This document shows positions 31,691 through 44,029 of a DNA stretch of 64,000 nt, piece after piece. The position numbers and the translations under genes are program-made. Source of the DNA: Zanthoxylum bungeanum (lineage: Eukaryota > Streptophyta > Magnoliopsida > Sapindales > Rutaceae); contig SKCR01001877.1 in assembly GCA_019454045.1 (NCBI GenBank), positions 95,663 to 159,662 on the forward strand. The letters run 5' to 3'. Each line of letters begins with the position of its first letter. Position 1 is the stretch's first letter. A model generated the notes under the pieces. It was not told where the DNA came from, ran no database searches, and saw nothing but the letters and a program-made list of their open reading frames with translations.

Positions 31691-34037
31691 ATTTTTTGAA
31701 TGGTTCAAAGATATTCGATTTGAAGTTTTGAAAACTATATCTTTAAAATTCATCATGAATCTTTGAATTGTTCAAAGATGTTTGATATGAATTTATGGCA
31801 ATTAGTTCTAAGGTTATTTAATGAATGTGATTCTTGCTCAATATTATTCTTCTATGATTTCATCGTGATGGAATTGGTCAGTGGGAGAAATCGAATCTTA
31901 TATGATTTGATTCGTTTGATATTGAGTGTTACCGAATTAGTTTTAATACTCTTGGGGATATGCTCCAGTAACACTAATTCATCATTTTAATTAATGTTCC
32001 ATTAGTTTCTAAAGTTACGTATATGATATGTATAGGTAGAAAATTCGAATCTTGAAAAATTTGAGATTTGAATCCTTTTTTTGTATAATAGTTATATAAT
32101 TGAAAAGTACTTGCGCCTCGGAGGTACAAGTAAAAGTTTATCATTTTTTCTATTTAATAGAATATTGTATTCTATTTGATAGAATATCTTTTCTATGATC
32201 TCGAGTAATAAAATTATTTTATTACTTGATGTGTGTAACATTAGATGTTAACGATTATAGAAAAAACATGACTTATTGAAGTTAAATGTAAAAATGATAA
32301 ATTATAAATGGAACCACGTAATTAATAAGATGAAAAGACCCTTAGACAGCTTCCATATAAGTCCAATATTATGTCAGAATCGTTTGCGAAGTATTTGATA
32401 CTTAATGGTCTGTTGTTTTCTTATCGAAGAAAATTATCTTATAACTTATAATGGGAGTGATATTTGATATCGATTTCGGAAGTTAGCATTAAACCAAAGA
32501 TCTAAGATTGTTCGTAGCTTACTACGACCAAGTTTTAAACTTGATTAATCTTTCGTTGTGACTTATTTATAAAATGTGGAAATTGTTTGCGCACCAAAAA
32601 TAAAGTGAGCTTATTAAATGTTTGACCTTTATAGTATGACAGTGAGAAAGGTTATACTCAGTAATCTATTGCAGATTATAAGCAAACTTGTCTCTAGTCA
32701 CACTAATTGAACAATTAAAGATCTGTTGGTTAATGTTGATATTAAACTATATATTTTAGCTAGGAATACAAAGTGGCGTTCCTGAATTATTTCTTCGAAT
32801 AAGATATACATTGTGATTTCTTTGTTTGAAGAGTTCGTTCTGGAATGGCCCTGGAGTTTGTATTCTGCTAAGATCACAATTTGGTATAATAGCTTATAGA
32901 GCCTACTGTAAACTCAGGTGACCTTTCCAGAAATTTGTGTTCTCTAATTTTGATATTATTCAGATTGTCTGATTTTATCAAAATATAGAGAATACACATA
33001 TGATAGTAAGGTCAGTGGGAGCGTATAAATATATTTCTAGTGTTATATATCCTAACGACATTATCATTATTAATGTAATAATAATATGTTTGTGAAGTAA
33101 AAGATTAAACTAAGTCTTCTTTTCTCCGTGAAAGTAGTGGGAGTAGTCTTTGTTATATTTGATATAAAATTTCATATATGATATAAAATAAGAGACTTGT
33201 GAGCTACTCCTATTAATTGCGCATTAGATATGATCTAATAAAGGACACAACAAGACTATCTGTGTGATAGTTAGTATAACTGTTTGAGAGTTAGTGTGTC
33301 TCTTGTATATAATATTAATCTTTTGTAAATGATGATTCCTTTGTCGAAAGAGAAATTGATTAGAATGTCTAATCAATCTTATGCATCATAGGATGATGGC
33401 ATAATGAATACTATATAATGTGCGATTAAAAATATCAATTTAGTCATAATTGTTACGAACTATTTTGAAATGTTATAGACCATAGGATGTGTCTTGAAAC
33501 ATGTTCTTTATTATCTTCGAGATATTAAGAACTAGTTTCATATTCATGGAGAATATAATCCACAACTATTGGGATCAAATTAGTTTCGAGTCTAATTATG
33601 ACATTAGATGGTCTATGTCATATAAACTCAAAAAAGATGCAGTGGGAGTGTCACGGTTGATTCTACTATATTTGTGGAATTAGTTGTAACTTATGAAGTT
33701 ACAAAGTGACCTTGTAGATTAGAAGTTTTGATATTAGTGTTGTGCTTGCGGTTGTCTAATAATATTTGGATTTGATCCTTACATACATACACAACTCAGT
33801 AGCTGTAGCATATTATTGATGTCACATCTGAGTCATATTGATGAATAACTTAGGTTATACAATATATGAATGATGTTGGCTGAGGGAAACGATTGGGTTT
33901 GTTAGACAAACTCAATTTGTTATAGCGGACCTACTTCATGTTGCCTACCTCTAGAGTGATAGGTGAGCTCTTGAGGGCCATGAGTATGTGGTACACATTG
34001 AGATGTGTATATGATACCGTGGATTGGCACTAGAGAA
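31691..34037 (+). other. Long non-coding tail between pol and the 3' LTR of element C
   Basis: About 2.3 kb of AT-rich sequence with no recognisable domain; copia elements usually have a short tail here. The motif AGTGGGAG or a close variant recurs near 31878, 33014, 33132 and 33641 before the true polypurine tract at 34038. Some local phrases (for example 'gtcagtgggagcgtataaat' near 33010) resemble the KISGS-coding stretch of RT, so part of the tail may be an older duplicated piece of pol. I cannot establish that by eye. Confidence 0.5.
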
Positions 34038-34049
34038 AGTGGGAGAAAT
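34038..34049 (+). other. Polypurine tract, element C
   Basis: AGTGGGAGAAAT lies directly before an LTR-type start TGTTAGGG at 34050. Confidence 0.7.
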
Positions 34050-35224
34050 TGTTAGGGTTGGTACTCGGAGTGAAAATCTGGATCGTATTTATGTTCGATT
34101 CATAAATACGAACAATTCATTTTTTTCCATAATATTACTTACTTAATGGTAGCACCTCTTGTCTTTTATATACATATTCGATATAATTACGATTAGATTG
34201 AAAATAAATATGATTTAGTGATATATATATTAGACAAAGATCCGATAATATATTGTAGTGCACAGTTACAAAGTAGTTTGTAATTGACATTAGGAAGTGT
34301 CACTACTAGAAGTATAATATCAAATAAAGTTCCTGGTCAAGATTTTCTGACACGGGTCGGTTAGTAAAATCTGCTGAGACCAGTACATGTCATATATCAT
34401 AACTTGGTCCGATGGTTAATCCTAATGAACCTTGAGTCTTGGGAGACTCGTATAGACGTGTAGTTGTTTATTTGATACTCACTCAACGACTCACCAAAGA
34501 TTTCCTAATAAATGGAACACCAACGTCAATAGGAATTTTCTCGAGTCGAGTAGAATAGTGGTCCTTCTACTTGAGATACCAATGTGGATATATGAGTTAT
34601 CCTCCACACTTTGATGGCAGTCACGTCACTGATCTATAAGATCAGACCTCCTCATGTTCATAGGTGTGGACTGATTCTCATGATATCCTGTGAGTATCAT
34701 ATAGAATCCGTCAGTCCTGTGTACATGGCATATGTATCATGTACGTATTTGCGATCTAGTAAATCCATGGCTTTGGTGTATTTCGGAAGCGAGTTCGAGT
34801 GTTATTTAAATATCGTAAATTTAAAAGTCAACTATATTATACCTTAGGGATTTGACAATCTTATATATATCTCTGGTATAATATTGATAGCCTGTGATGG
34901 AGGGACTATACGCATGCAATGATCTCGACTTGCATAGTATAGTGATGAGTGGTATTTCTATCACTATTTCCCACTCATTTACCCTAATATTTTGTATAGT
35001 TTCTTGGGTCTTGTGAATATTTTGATGTGTTTTGTGTTATTTTCTAGATAAATAAAGTTTCAGGACATTCTGGAGGTAATTTGGGGCAAAACAGTGAAAA
35101 TTGGATGAAAATGGCATTTTTGGTAATTTCCCGCGTCGCGACGCCCAACATGCGCCGAATCTGCTAACATGCACCGGGTCAATGTGTCAGAATTTGAGAA
35201 GTTTGACTTTGCTAACATGCGCCG

Positions 35225-35600
35225 TTCCACGTGTCACCATCACAGCCGATCTGCTAACATGCGCCACGACACGTGTCATCATCCTACGGTGCCGACAATT
35301 ATTATTTCCACGTGTGCCACGTGTCATCCTACGTGCCGCCACATCATCCGGTCAACGAGTCAACTATGCCACGAGTCATGCTTCGTCATCATCCACTTCA
35401 GCAAGTCAACCGAGTCAACATGCCACGTCATCATCAGCCATTCACGCCGTGACACGTGTCGCAATCTTATGGTGCCGACAATTGATCTCAGCCGCCTTGC
35501 CACGTCATCGCCATGTCAGCATAATACTTGAGCTCTTAGCCGCCTCGCCACGTGTCGCCTTATCTTCTTATCCGAATCGCCACGTGTCAAGCTATCATTG
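35225..35600. promoter_or_regulatory. ABRE/G-box cluster in U3 of the S-family LTR (copy 3)
   Basis: Six CACGTGTC motifs plus CACGTGTG and CCACGTCA variants, upstream of the TATA box at 35672. The arrangement parallels 23275-23610. Confidence 0.5.
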
Positions 35601-35671
35601 TCCCACGCCTCACTGTTCCAGCGTCGCGACGCTGAAGCCCTTGGCGTCACGACACCGAAGCTTATCCGCGC

Positions 35672-35680
35672 CTATAAATT
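35672..35680 (+). promoter_or_regulatory. TATA box of S-family solo LTR (copy 3)
   Basis: CTATAAATT, followed by CT-rich sequence. The equivalent in the duplicated copy is at 38880-38888. Confidence 0.6.
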
Positions 35681-37504
35681 GAGCTCGAGATTTCAGAATT
35701 TTTTATACCATTCCCTCCCATTTCTTTATGTAAATAGGGAGTTCTTCTCTCTCTAAGTTTCTTTTAATTTTTAGTTTTAGTTTTGTAATAATTTTAATTA
35801 CTTTTTGTAATAATAGTAATTTACTTTCCTTACTTTTTACAGTTTTTACTATTCATATGAGGAGGTAACTTCCCCAGCTAGGGTGAAAGGTAATTCTTTT
35901 ACTATTCCTATTTAGATTAATCTCCCTTAAAAATAATATATTCACTATTTAAAACCTGACTAATCAAGGATACCGCTATATTGGTCGGTTGGTAATTTAA
36001 TTTTAATCTGGTTTAAACCTGACTAATCAAGGATACCGCCAGATTGGTCGGTTGGTAATTTTATTTTGGTTCCGCCTTTATGGCTGGTTTATGGACACAT
36101 ATTACCGCCTTAATGGCTGGTTGGACTTAATTTGACTTAATCAGGATACCGCCAGATTGGTCGGTTGGTAATATTATCACAAGTTTATATATTATTTTAT
36201 GGGAGATATCTAAATTAGTAGTAGTAAAAGTAATTCCTTTTACCTTAGCATTTTATTTTATTGTAATTTACCTTTCAGTATTTACTTTACCGCATTTTTA
36301 CTTCAAGTCTTTTATTTTCAAGTTTTCACCAGCCCTAGTTATGTGTTGTAACTAAATTAGTTATCTGGGGTTGTGATGACTTTTAATATCACCGGTTTAT
36401 AAGGGGTTAGATTATAGTTTGGGTAATATAAAGATTTAATTATTGAGTCTTAATCTTAATGCTTTTTCATTAACTGGCCATTATTAAAATTGATCTGGTA
36501 AATCTAAAATGAACTAGACATATGGATTTTAGGTTTCAGCCTTAGACTTAATAGCCCACGATCTTCCTTGAGGATAGATAACCCTTTAATAGATTTCCTT
36601 ACAGGATAGACATATACCTGTCGGGCGGGGGTAGCCATAAGTGAAACTTAAACTTAATGAATCTAGGTAATTTGGTTGACATAGACATATGGTTCAATTG
36701 GATTATACTAGGAATTTGTAATTGACCATCGGAAGAGGCTTCTACATAATTTAGTGTTCCAGGTTAATAAATCAATATATTACCCAACTTTAAGATAACC
36801 GCTTCATCTTTAAAATGATATTAAAAGAAATCACAACCCTAGATAGATTTTAATAGTGAATTTTCTTAAAATCTACTTTCAAACAATTTCATTTACTTGT
36901 CTATAAATTTAGAATCGTCGCCATTTCAAATCAATTAAACAACCTGTTAGATACTAGTAATCATTTGACCTCATAAAATTAATAGCTTAGGTATTAAGTC
37001 CTCGTGGGATCGATACTTTTTATACTACTTGAACGATACGTACGCTTGCGTTATACGTGTGTGTTTACGCCGGTCATATAGCGAGAGTATCTGTGGTCGT
37101 CATAATTCATGAGTGGGTGAATTATGGACACGAAATTGGATTCTGTGACGGATAAACCTAAACATAGAGAGTCCTACAATATGAAGTGTACTCGTTGAGA
37201 ACTTCGGCAACTCGTTATGAATAATATAGATTATTCATAATACTTAACTGAATTAAATGAGTTATTTTGAATCGTTTAAACAGTTAAAGTGAAAATACAT
37301 GTATTATGGGCATTTCCGTCAATTAATAATTAATATGTATTTGTATTTGAAACAAGATTTGATTTGATAGATATTAATTAATTAATTGTCAAATGAGACT
37401 TTGACACATGCCATTAATATATGTATTTGTTATTTAATGTAAATAAAAATAGATATATAATAATAATCGCATTAATTAATTATTTAGATGTTTAAATGTT
37501 AAAT

Positions 37505-38458
37505 TGTTGGACAATTATGACCCATAGCGTCACTATTTGTACAGATCATAGTGTTGTTGTACAAATTAACTATGTGACAAAGGAGATTGCACTCTTATCA
37601 TTTGTGATTAGATCACCTAGATGTATAAATGATGAGAGGTCCCTATGATTTGTTCCTGGACAGAGAATGATATGAGAGAGTATCAGTCCACGAAGGATAA
37701 ATCATTAAATATCCCTAGTCAGAGTATTATCGAGATTGGACATCGATAAATACGTAACAGACTAGTATTACACTTGTGCGCGTTGTGAGGGCACAAACGG
37801 CATAGTTCTCATATAATTGGGTATAGGATACTCATGCAAGTGTAATAGGAGGTTGTGTTTTACCGATGGTATGGGAAACAGCTTCGCTCTGGATAAGACC
37901 CCCTCGGAATTCCATTGGTAGTATGACTATGTGTCAATGGAAGTCCAAAATCAGGGTAGATGTATTTGGTCTTAACCTGAGACTTGCACCGCTAATATAT
38001 ACGACAATCAATATACTTTGGTTGAGGTCGTCCAGGGCTTTAACTGGTTTCTGTGTACGCCGATTCTGGGTATATCGAGAATCGTAATGTGTTGGGTGTG
38101 ATGTCAAGATGGAAGTGTCACTGCAGCCATATGGAGATGATGGTCACGTAGGATACGGGACTAGTTCTTTTTAGTGCTGCAGCCATCGGGATAATATGAC
38201 TTGGTCATAGTTATCCGATTTAGAGACTACTTACCAGAGATCCGACATGTTCTTCGTACGGGGCAGACACAATTCCAGCCCCAGGCCTAGAACGTGATCA
38301 TTAGATACTGGACATAAATACGCAATACTACGGTATACTACGCTTGATACAGATCCTTTATTTATTGTAAGGATGTTTCCGGAGAATTGGAGAGTCATGG
38401 CGCTTTGCTAAAGGCCAACCTTGTCTTGTAATTCGGTATAAACGTAGTACGAGTTACT
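37505..38458 (+). repeat. LTR of element D, partial copy in duplication unit 1
   Basis: First 954 bp of the A-family LTR, cut at the duplication junction. Confidence 0.85.
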
Positions 38459-38462
38459 TACG

Positions 38463-40283
38463 GTGCCGACAATTACTATTTCTATTGTCGACAATTACTA
38501 TTTCCACATGTGCCACATGTCATGCTACGTGCCGCCACATCATCCGGTCAACGAGTCAACTATGCCACGCGTCATGCCACGTCATCATCCACGTCAGCAG
38601 GTCAACCGAGTCAACATGCCACGTCATCATCAGCCAATCACGCCGTGACACGTGTCGCAATCTTATGGTGCCGACAATTGATCTCAGCCGCCTTGCCACG
38701 TCATCGCCACGTCATCGCCATGTCAGCATAATAATTGAGCTCTTAGCCGCCTCGCCACGTGTCGCCTTATCTTCTTATCCGAATCGCCACGTGTCAAGCT
38801 GTCATTGTGCCACGCCTCACTGTTCCAGCGTCGCGACGCTGAAGCCCTTGGCGTCGCGACGCCCGAAGCTTATCCGCGCCTATAAATTGAGCTCGAGATT
38901 TCAGAATTTTTTATACCATTCCCTCACATTTCTTTGATGTAAATAGGGAGTTCTTCTCTCTCTAAGTTTCTTTTCATTTTTAGTTTTAGTTTTGTAATAA
39001 TTTTAATTACTTTTTGTAATAATAGTGATTTACTTTCCTTACTTTTTACAGTTTTTACTATTCACATGAGGAGGTAACTTCCCCAGCTATGGTGAAAGGT
39101 AATTCTTTTACTATTGCTATTTAGATTAATCTCCCTTAAAAATAATATATTCACTATTTAAAACCTGACTAGTCAAGGATACCGCTATATTGGTCGGTTG
39201 GTAATTTAATTTTAATCTGGTTTAAACCTGACTAATCAAGGATATCGCCAGATTGGTCGGTTGGTAATTTTATTTTGGTTCCGCCTTTATGGCTGGTTTA
39301 TGGACACATATTACCGCCTTAATGGCTGGTTGGACTTAATTTGACTTAATCAGGATACCGCCAGATTGGTCGGTTGGTAATATTATCACAAGTTTATATA
39401 TTATTTTATGGGAGATATCTAAATTAGTAGTAGTAAAAGTAATTCCTTTTACCTTAGCATTTTATTTTATTGTAATTTACCTTTCAGTATTTACTTTACC
39501 GCATTTTTACTTCAAGTCTTTTATTTTCAAGTTTTCACCAGCCCTAATTATGTGTTGTAACTAAATTAGTTATCTGGGGTTGTGATGACTTTTAATATCA
39601 CCAGTTTATAAGGGGTTAGATTATAGTTTGGGTAATATAAAGATTTAATTATTGAGTCTTAATCTTAATGCTTTTTCATAAACTGGCCATTATTAAAATT
39701 GATCTGGTAAATCTAAAATGAACTAGACATAGGGATTTTAGGTTTCAGCCTTAGACTTAATAGCCCACGATCTTCCTTGAGGATAGATAACCCTTTAATA
39801 GATTTCCTTACATGATAGACATATACATGTCGGGTGGGGTAGCCATAAGTGAAACTTAAACTTAATGAATCTAGGTAATTTGTTGACATATACATATGGT
39901 TCAATTGGATTATACTAGGTATTTGTAATTGACCATCGGAAGAGGCTTTTACATAATTTAGTGTTCTAGGTTAATAAATCAATATATTACCCAACTTTAA
40001 GATAACCGCTTCATCTTTAAAATGATATTAAAAGAAATCACAACCCTAGATAGTTTTTAATTGTGAATTTTCTTAAAATCTACTTTCAAACAATTTCATT
40101 TACTTGTCTATAAATTTAGAATCGTCGCCATTTCAAATCAATTAAACAACCTGTTAGATACTAGTAATCATTTGACCTCATAAAATTAATAGCTTAGGTA
40201 TTAAGTCCTCGTGGGATCGATACTTTTTATACTACTTGAACGATACGTACGCTTGCGTTATACGTGTGTGTTTACGCCGGTCA
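38463..40283 (+). repeat. Partial S-family solo LTR (duplicated copy)
   Basis: Lacks the first 340 bp or so of the LTR because it was copied from inside unit 1. It retains ACGTGTC motifs, the palindrome, the TATA box at 38880-38888, the U5 minisatellite and the end CGCCGGTCA, followed by the carried-over TATAG. Confidence 0.85.
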
Positions 40284-40711
40284 TATAGCGAGAGTATCTG
40301 TGGTCGTCATAATTCAAAAGTGGGTGAATTATGGACACGAAATTGGATTCTGTGAGGGATAAACCTAAACATAGAGAGTCCTACAATATGAAGTGTACTC
40401 GTTGAGAACTTCGGCAACTCGTTATGAATAATACATATTATTCACAATACTTAACTGAATTAAATGAGTTATTTTGAATCGTTTAAACAGTTAAAGTGAA
40501 AATACATGTATTATGGGCATTTTCGTCAATTAATAATTAATATGTATTTGTATTTGAAACTAGATTTGATTTGATAGATATTAATTAATTAATTGTCAAA
40601 TGAGACTTTGACACATGCCATTAATATATGTATTTGTTATTTAATGTAAATAAAAATAGATATATAATAATAATCGCATTAATTAATTATTTAGATGTTT
40701 AAATGTTAAAT
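40284..40711 (+). repeat. C 3' LTR fragment, duplicated copy
   Basis: Second copy of 37077-37504, between the partial solo LTR and the second D LTR start. Differs from the first by a few substitutions. Confidence 0.8.
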
Positions 40712-42035
40712 TGTTGGACAATTATGACCCATAGCGTCACTATTTGTACAGATTATAGTGTTGTTGTACAAAAACTATGTGACAAAGGAGATTGCACTCT
40801 TATCATTTGTGATTAGATCACCTAGATGTATAAATGATGAGAGGTCCCTATGATTTGTTCCTGGTCAGAGAATGATATGAGAGAGTATCAGTCCACGAAG
40901 GATAAATCATTAAATATCCCTAGTCAGAGTATTATCGAGATTGGACATCGATAAATACGTAAAGACTAGTATTACACTTGTGCGCGTTGTGAGGGCAAAT
41001 GGCATAGTTCTCATATAATTGGGTATAGGATACTCATGCAAGTGTAATGGAGGTTGTGTTTTACCGATGGTACGGGAAACAGCTTCGCTCTGGATAAGAC
41101 CCCCTCGGAATTCCATTGGTAGTATGACTATGTGTCTATGGAAGTCCGAAATCAGGGTAGATGTATTTGGTCTTAACCTGAGACTTGCACCGCTAATACA
41201 TACGACAATCAATATACTTTGGTTGAGGTCATCCAGGGCTTTAACTAGTTTTTGTGTACGCCGATTCTGGGTATATCGAGAATCGTAATGTGTTGGGTGT
41301 GATGTCAAGATGGAAGTGTCACTCCAGCCATATGGAGATGATGGTCACGTAGGATACGGGACTGGTTCTTTTTAGTGCTGCAGCCATCGGGATAATATGA
41401 CTTGGTCATAGTTATCCGATTTAGAGACTAGTTACCAGAGATCCGACATGTGCTTCGTACGGGGTAGACACAATTCCAGCCCCAAGCCTAGAACGTGGTC
41501 ATTAGATACTGGACAGAAATACGCAATACTACGGTATACTACGCTTGATACAGATCCTTTATTCATGTAAGGATGTTTCCGGAGAATTGGGGAGGCATGG
41601 CGCTTTGCTAGAGGCCAACCTTGTCTTGTAATTCGGTATAAACGCAGTACGAGTTACTTACGTGTTCGGATAGTCCAACGACCGAATTTACTGCCAACAT
41701 ATCTGGGGATCTCATGGGTCGCTTCCCAAAGATTCACCGATGACGTATGACTCGCACTCTTAATTAATCTGGAATTAATTAGAGGAGAGAGAAAATTAAT
41801 CTGGGGTTAATAGCGAAGATATTTTAGCTGGGATAAAATATCATTAAAGAGAGATAACGGTTAATTTGGAATTAATCGAGAAATTAATATATTTGATATA
41901 TTAAATGAAATTGGATTTCGTCGCGGAATTAAAAATAGATTTTAATTCGGGCAAACGAATTAATTTAGAATTAATTTGTTACCGACATGAATAGTGATTT
42001 TGCTATACATAATTATTTAATTACGACGCAACAGA
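40712..42035 (+). repeat. LTR of element D, continuing copy (3' truncated)
   Basis: Starts TGTTGGACAATTATG and matches the A LTR to about 'cagaaaatt' near 42025, then breaks off into leader sequence. The hairpin at 41884-41904 shows both arms changed relative to A. Confidence 0.85.
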
Positions 42036-42039
42036 AAAT

Positions 42040-43960
42040 TCATTAAACTTGACGTTGGACGTTAATCAGGCTTTGAGACCCGTTGCGATTAAATTTGGAA
42101 TTTAAGTCGTAAAAGTTTATTAATAAAGTGTGTTATTAATTTGGAATTAATAGTGAATTAGAATTGAATGCATATTAAATTGGATTTAATGATGTAGTTT
42201 AATTTAATTCAAGAATTCGTACTCTGAGTACTAATTCGCAAAACGAGTTTGACTCGAGCAAAATCAAATCGTCGTTTGAACATTGGATGATCACTAATTA
42301 TCAGATTAATTAATTTTATTAGATTGATTGATAACATGCTTGTGTGAATACATGGTTGCGATGCATGAATAATGTATATCGGATGGATATTAGATGGGTG
42401 GGGCAATTTTAGAAATTGTAATAAATTTGATTTATTAATTGGACCTGCGAGTCCAGCCTTATTACCTCTCATTTCTTTGTATTATCTTCTCACCTATTCC
42501 TCTCAATGTAAATGAGGTTTCTTTAGAAGTGTAGTGTAACAGGTAGAAGTAATACTTGTGCTAGCAGGAGAGAGAAAGGGAGAGATTTGATCTAGGATCA
42601 ATGTGTAAAGTATCCATCCGCATATCATTATTATTTTATTATACACGCTTTATTATGTGTTTACAATGCATGTTTAAGGGTGTATGATGATGAGACCTTA
42701 ACAAAGATAAAAAATTGGTTGCCAATTTGCACTCGAAAAACCCTCGCAAAATATTAAGCGTCTTTCCTTCCATTGAGTGATTCTCACTCAAGATCCGAGA
42801 CGACATTGGTTTGTTGGCCAAAGTCAAGGCCTTTGTCTGTCGAAGATGTGTTTGAATCACGAGAGCTTTGTTCCATGTCAGTGTCTTGTCCAAGTTGTGG
42901 TTTGTTGGCCAAAGTCAAGACCACTTCTTGTCCATCGACATTGATTACGAAGCTTTCCATGGTCAATGGGTCGCGCTTGACTGGGATCACTAAGTTTGTT
43001 GTGCCAAAGCCAAGGCTTAGTTGATTCAGAGGAAAAAGGTTAGGTAATACATTGGATGTATTGGCATATATAAGATATATGTTTTGGACTTGGATGTCCC
43101 CCTACCGGATCTAGGAATTGGATTGGATCCAATCGATCTTAGAGATCTACCTAGTTAATTATCATACAATTTGTTGGCCAAAGTCAAGATTGTGTGATAT
43201 TTAACGGGATCCTAGCCCACTAGGAAACGCGGTTTCCCGAGTACTCGACAGAGGGTTAGAGGCTAGCCGAAAAATAGTGGGAGGCAAGAATTGAATTTGC
43301 AATATTCGTTCAATTACTCGCCATACGCGCTCAAACAAACATCATTCGTCAAATAAATTAAATGTTAGTTGGACTTATATTTAAATTGTTGTTTTTAATA
43401 AATAGTTGGACTATATATTCAAACTAATCATTTATAGTTGATTTTATAATTGGATTATAGTAATCAATATAATTGATTTTAATCTATTAAATTGTAGTTG
43501 ATTAAATTGTTGGACTATTTTAATCATTATAATAAATTGTACCAAAATCGTTGATTAAATAGTTGGACTATTAGAATCAAGATATAAATTGAAAGATTGA
43601 CCTTTAAAACATAATCCTAGGGAAAATGTGTTTAAATGGTTTAATTTTCAAATTGGGAATAAGATTTCAGGATGATCCTAGAAAATAATAAGTTACTTTA
43701 TTTGATAAAATAACATATTATGCCTAAGCCCGGAGTTAAGCAAATAGTAGAGCATAATCTTTGGAAGATTTATGTGATGATAACTTAAGTGCTTAATCCA
43801 TTATAATTACCGCAGTAGACTCCTTAATTTCTAAATCAGAACTAGGGATTAGATCCTTAAAGTATGATAATGAAATTGAAGGATCTTCTTAGATCTATTC
43901 TTAGATTTTAGAAGTACTAAATTGCAATAAATAATTCTTGGAGAATTAATGACTATTCTC
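42040..43960 (+). other. Leader and lost gag 5' part of element D
   Basis: Co-linear with about 5085-6890 of A, including the three TTTGTTGGCCAAAGTCAAGA-type motifs (about 42811, 42901, 43171) and the region open on both strands (plus 42773-43024, minus 42784-42990). No recognisable gag core. Confidence 0.6.
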
Positions 43961-44029
43961 AAGGAGACAAAGTCAAAGTTTGCAATTAGGCAAGTTGCGC
44001 AAGGCGCACCTTACTTCGATATTCTAGAA

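Larger units (their letters stand above)
27713..34049 (+). mobile_element. Interior of Ty1/copia element C, right of the B insertion
   Basis: Contains a gag start, protease, pre-integrase, integrase, RT and RNase H remnants in Ty1/copia order (27892-31680), then a 2.3-kb non-coding tail ending in a polypurine tract just before an LTR start at 34050. It differs clearly from the A/B/D family in protein sequence. A small DNA transposon interrupts RT at 30213-30480. Many stops are present; it is inactive. Confidence 0.85.
34943..37076 (+). repeat. Solo LTR (family S, subfamily 1) in the C 3' LTR
   Basis: Starts TGATGAGTGG and ends CGCCGGTCA (2,134 bp), flanked by the 5-bp duplication TATAG (34938-34942 and 37077-37081). 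Closely related to 22973-25279 along its whole length. It holds six ACGTGTC cores upstream of the TATA box at 35672, a 14-bp AGCGTCGCGACGCT palindrome just before it, a CT-rich start zone at 35743, a shorter U5 minisatellite at 35960-36170 and the conserved end block. The long open frames (35101-35682) fall in the repetitive GC-rich U3 and are not genes. Confidence 0.87.
34050..37504 (+). repeat. 3' LTR of element C, left part, with nested solo LTR
   Basis: Begins TGTTAGGGTTGG after a polypurine tract and runs to 34942. It is interrupted by the solo LTR 34943-37076 and resumes at 37077-37504, where element D starts. The last 428 bp are repeated at 40284-40711 in the tandem duplication. The right end of this LTR is not visible; it may be lost with the rearranged end of D. 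Confidence 0.65.
35285..38458 (+). repeat. Tandem duplication, unit 1
   Basis: This 3.17-kb segment includes most of a solo LTR, the C-LTR remainder and the first 954 bp of a D LTR. It is repeated head-to-tail as 38459-41658. The junction 'gttacttacggtgccgac' joins D-LTR sequence to the middle of the solo LTR. TACG is present at both parental ends (35285-35288 and 41659-41662) and once at the junction (38459-38462). Confidence 0.85.
38459..41658 (+). repeat. Tandem duplication, unit 2
   Basis: Second copy of 35285-38458. It has an extra copy of about 25 bp near its start ('gtcgacaattactattt' repeats at 38463-38505) and scattered substitutions and indels, so the event is not brand new. Its right end continues normally into the rest of the D LTR. 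Confidence 0.85.
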
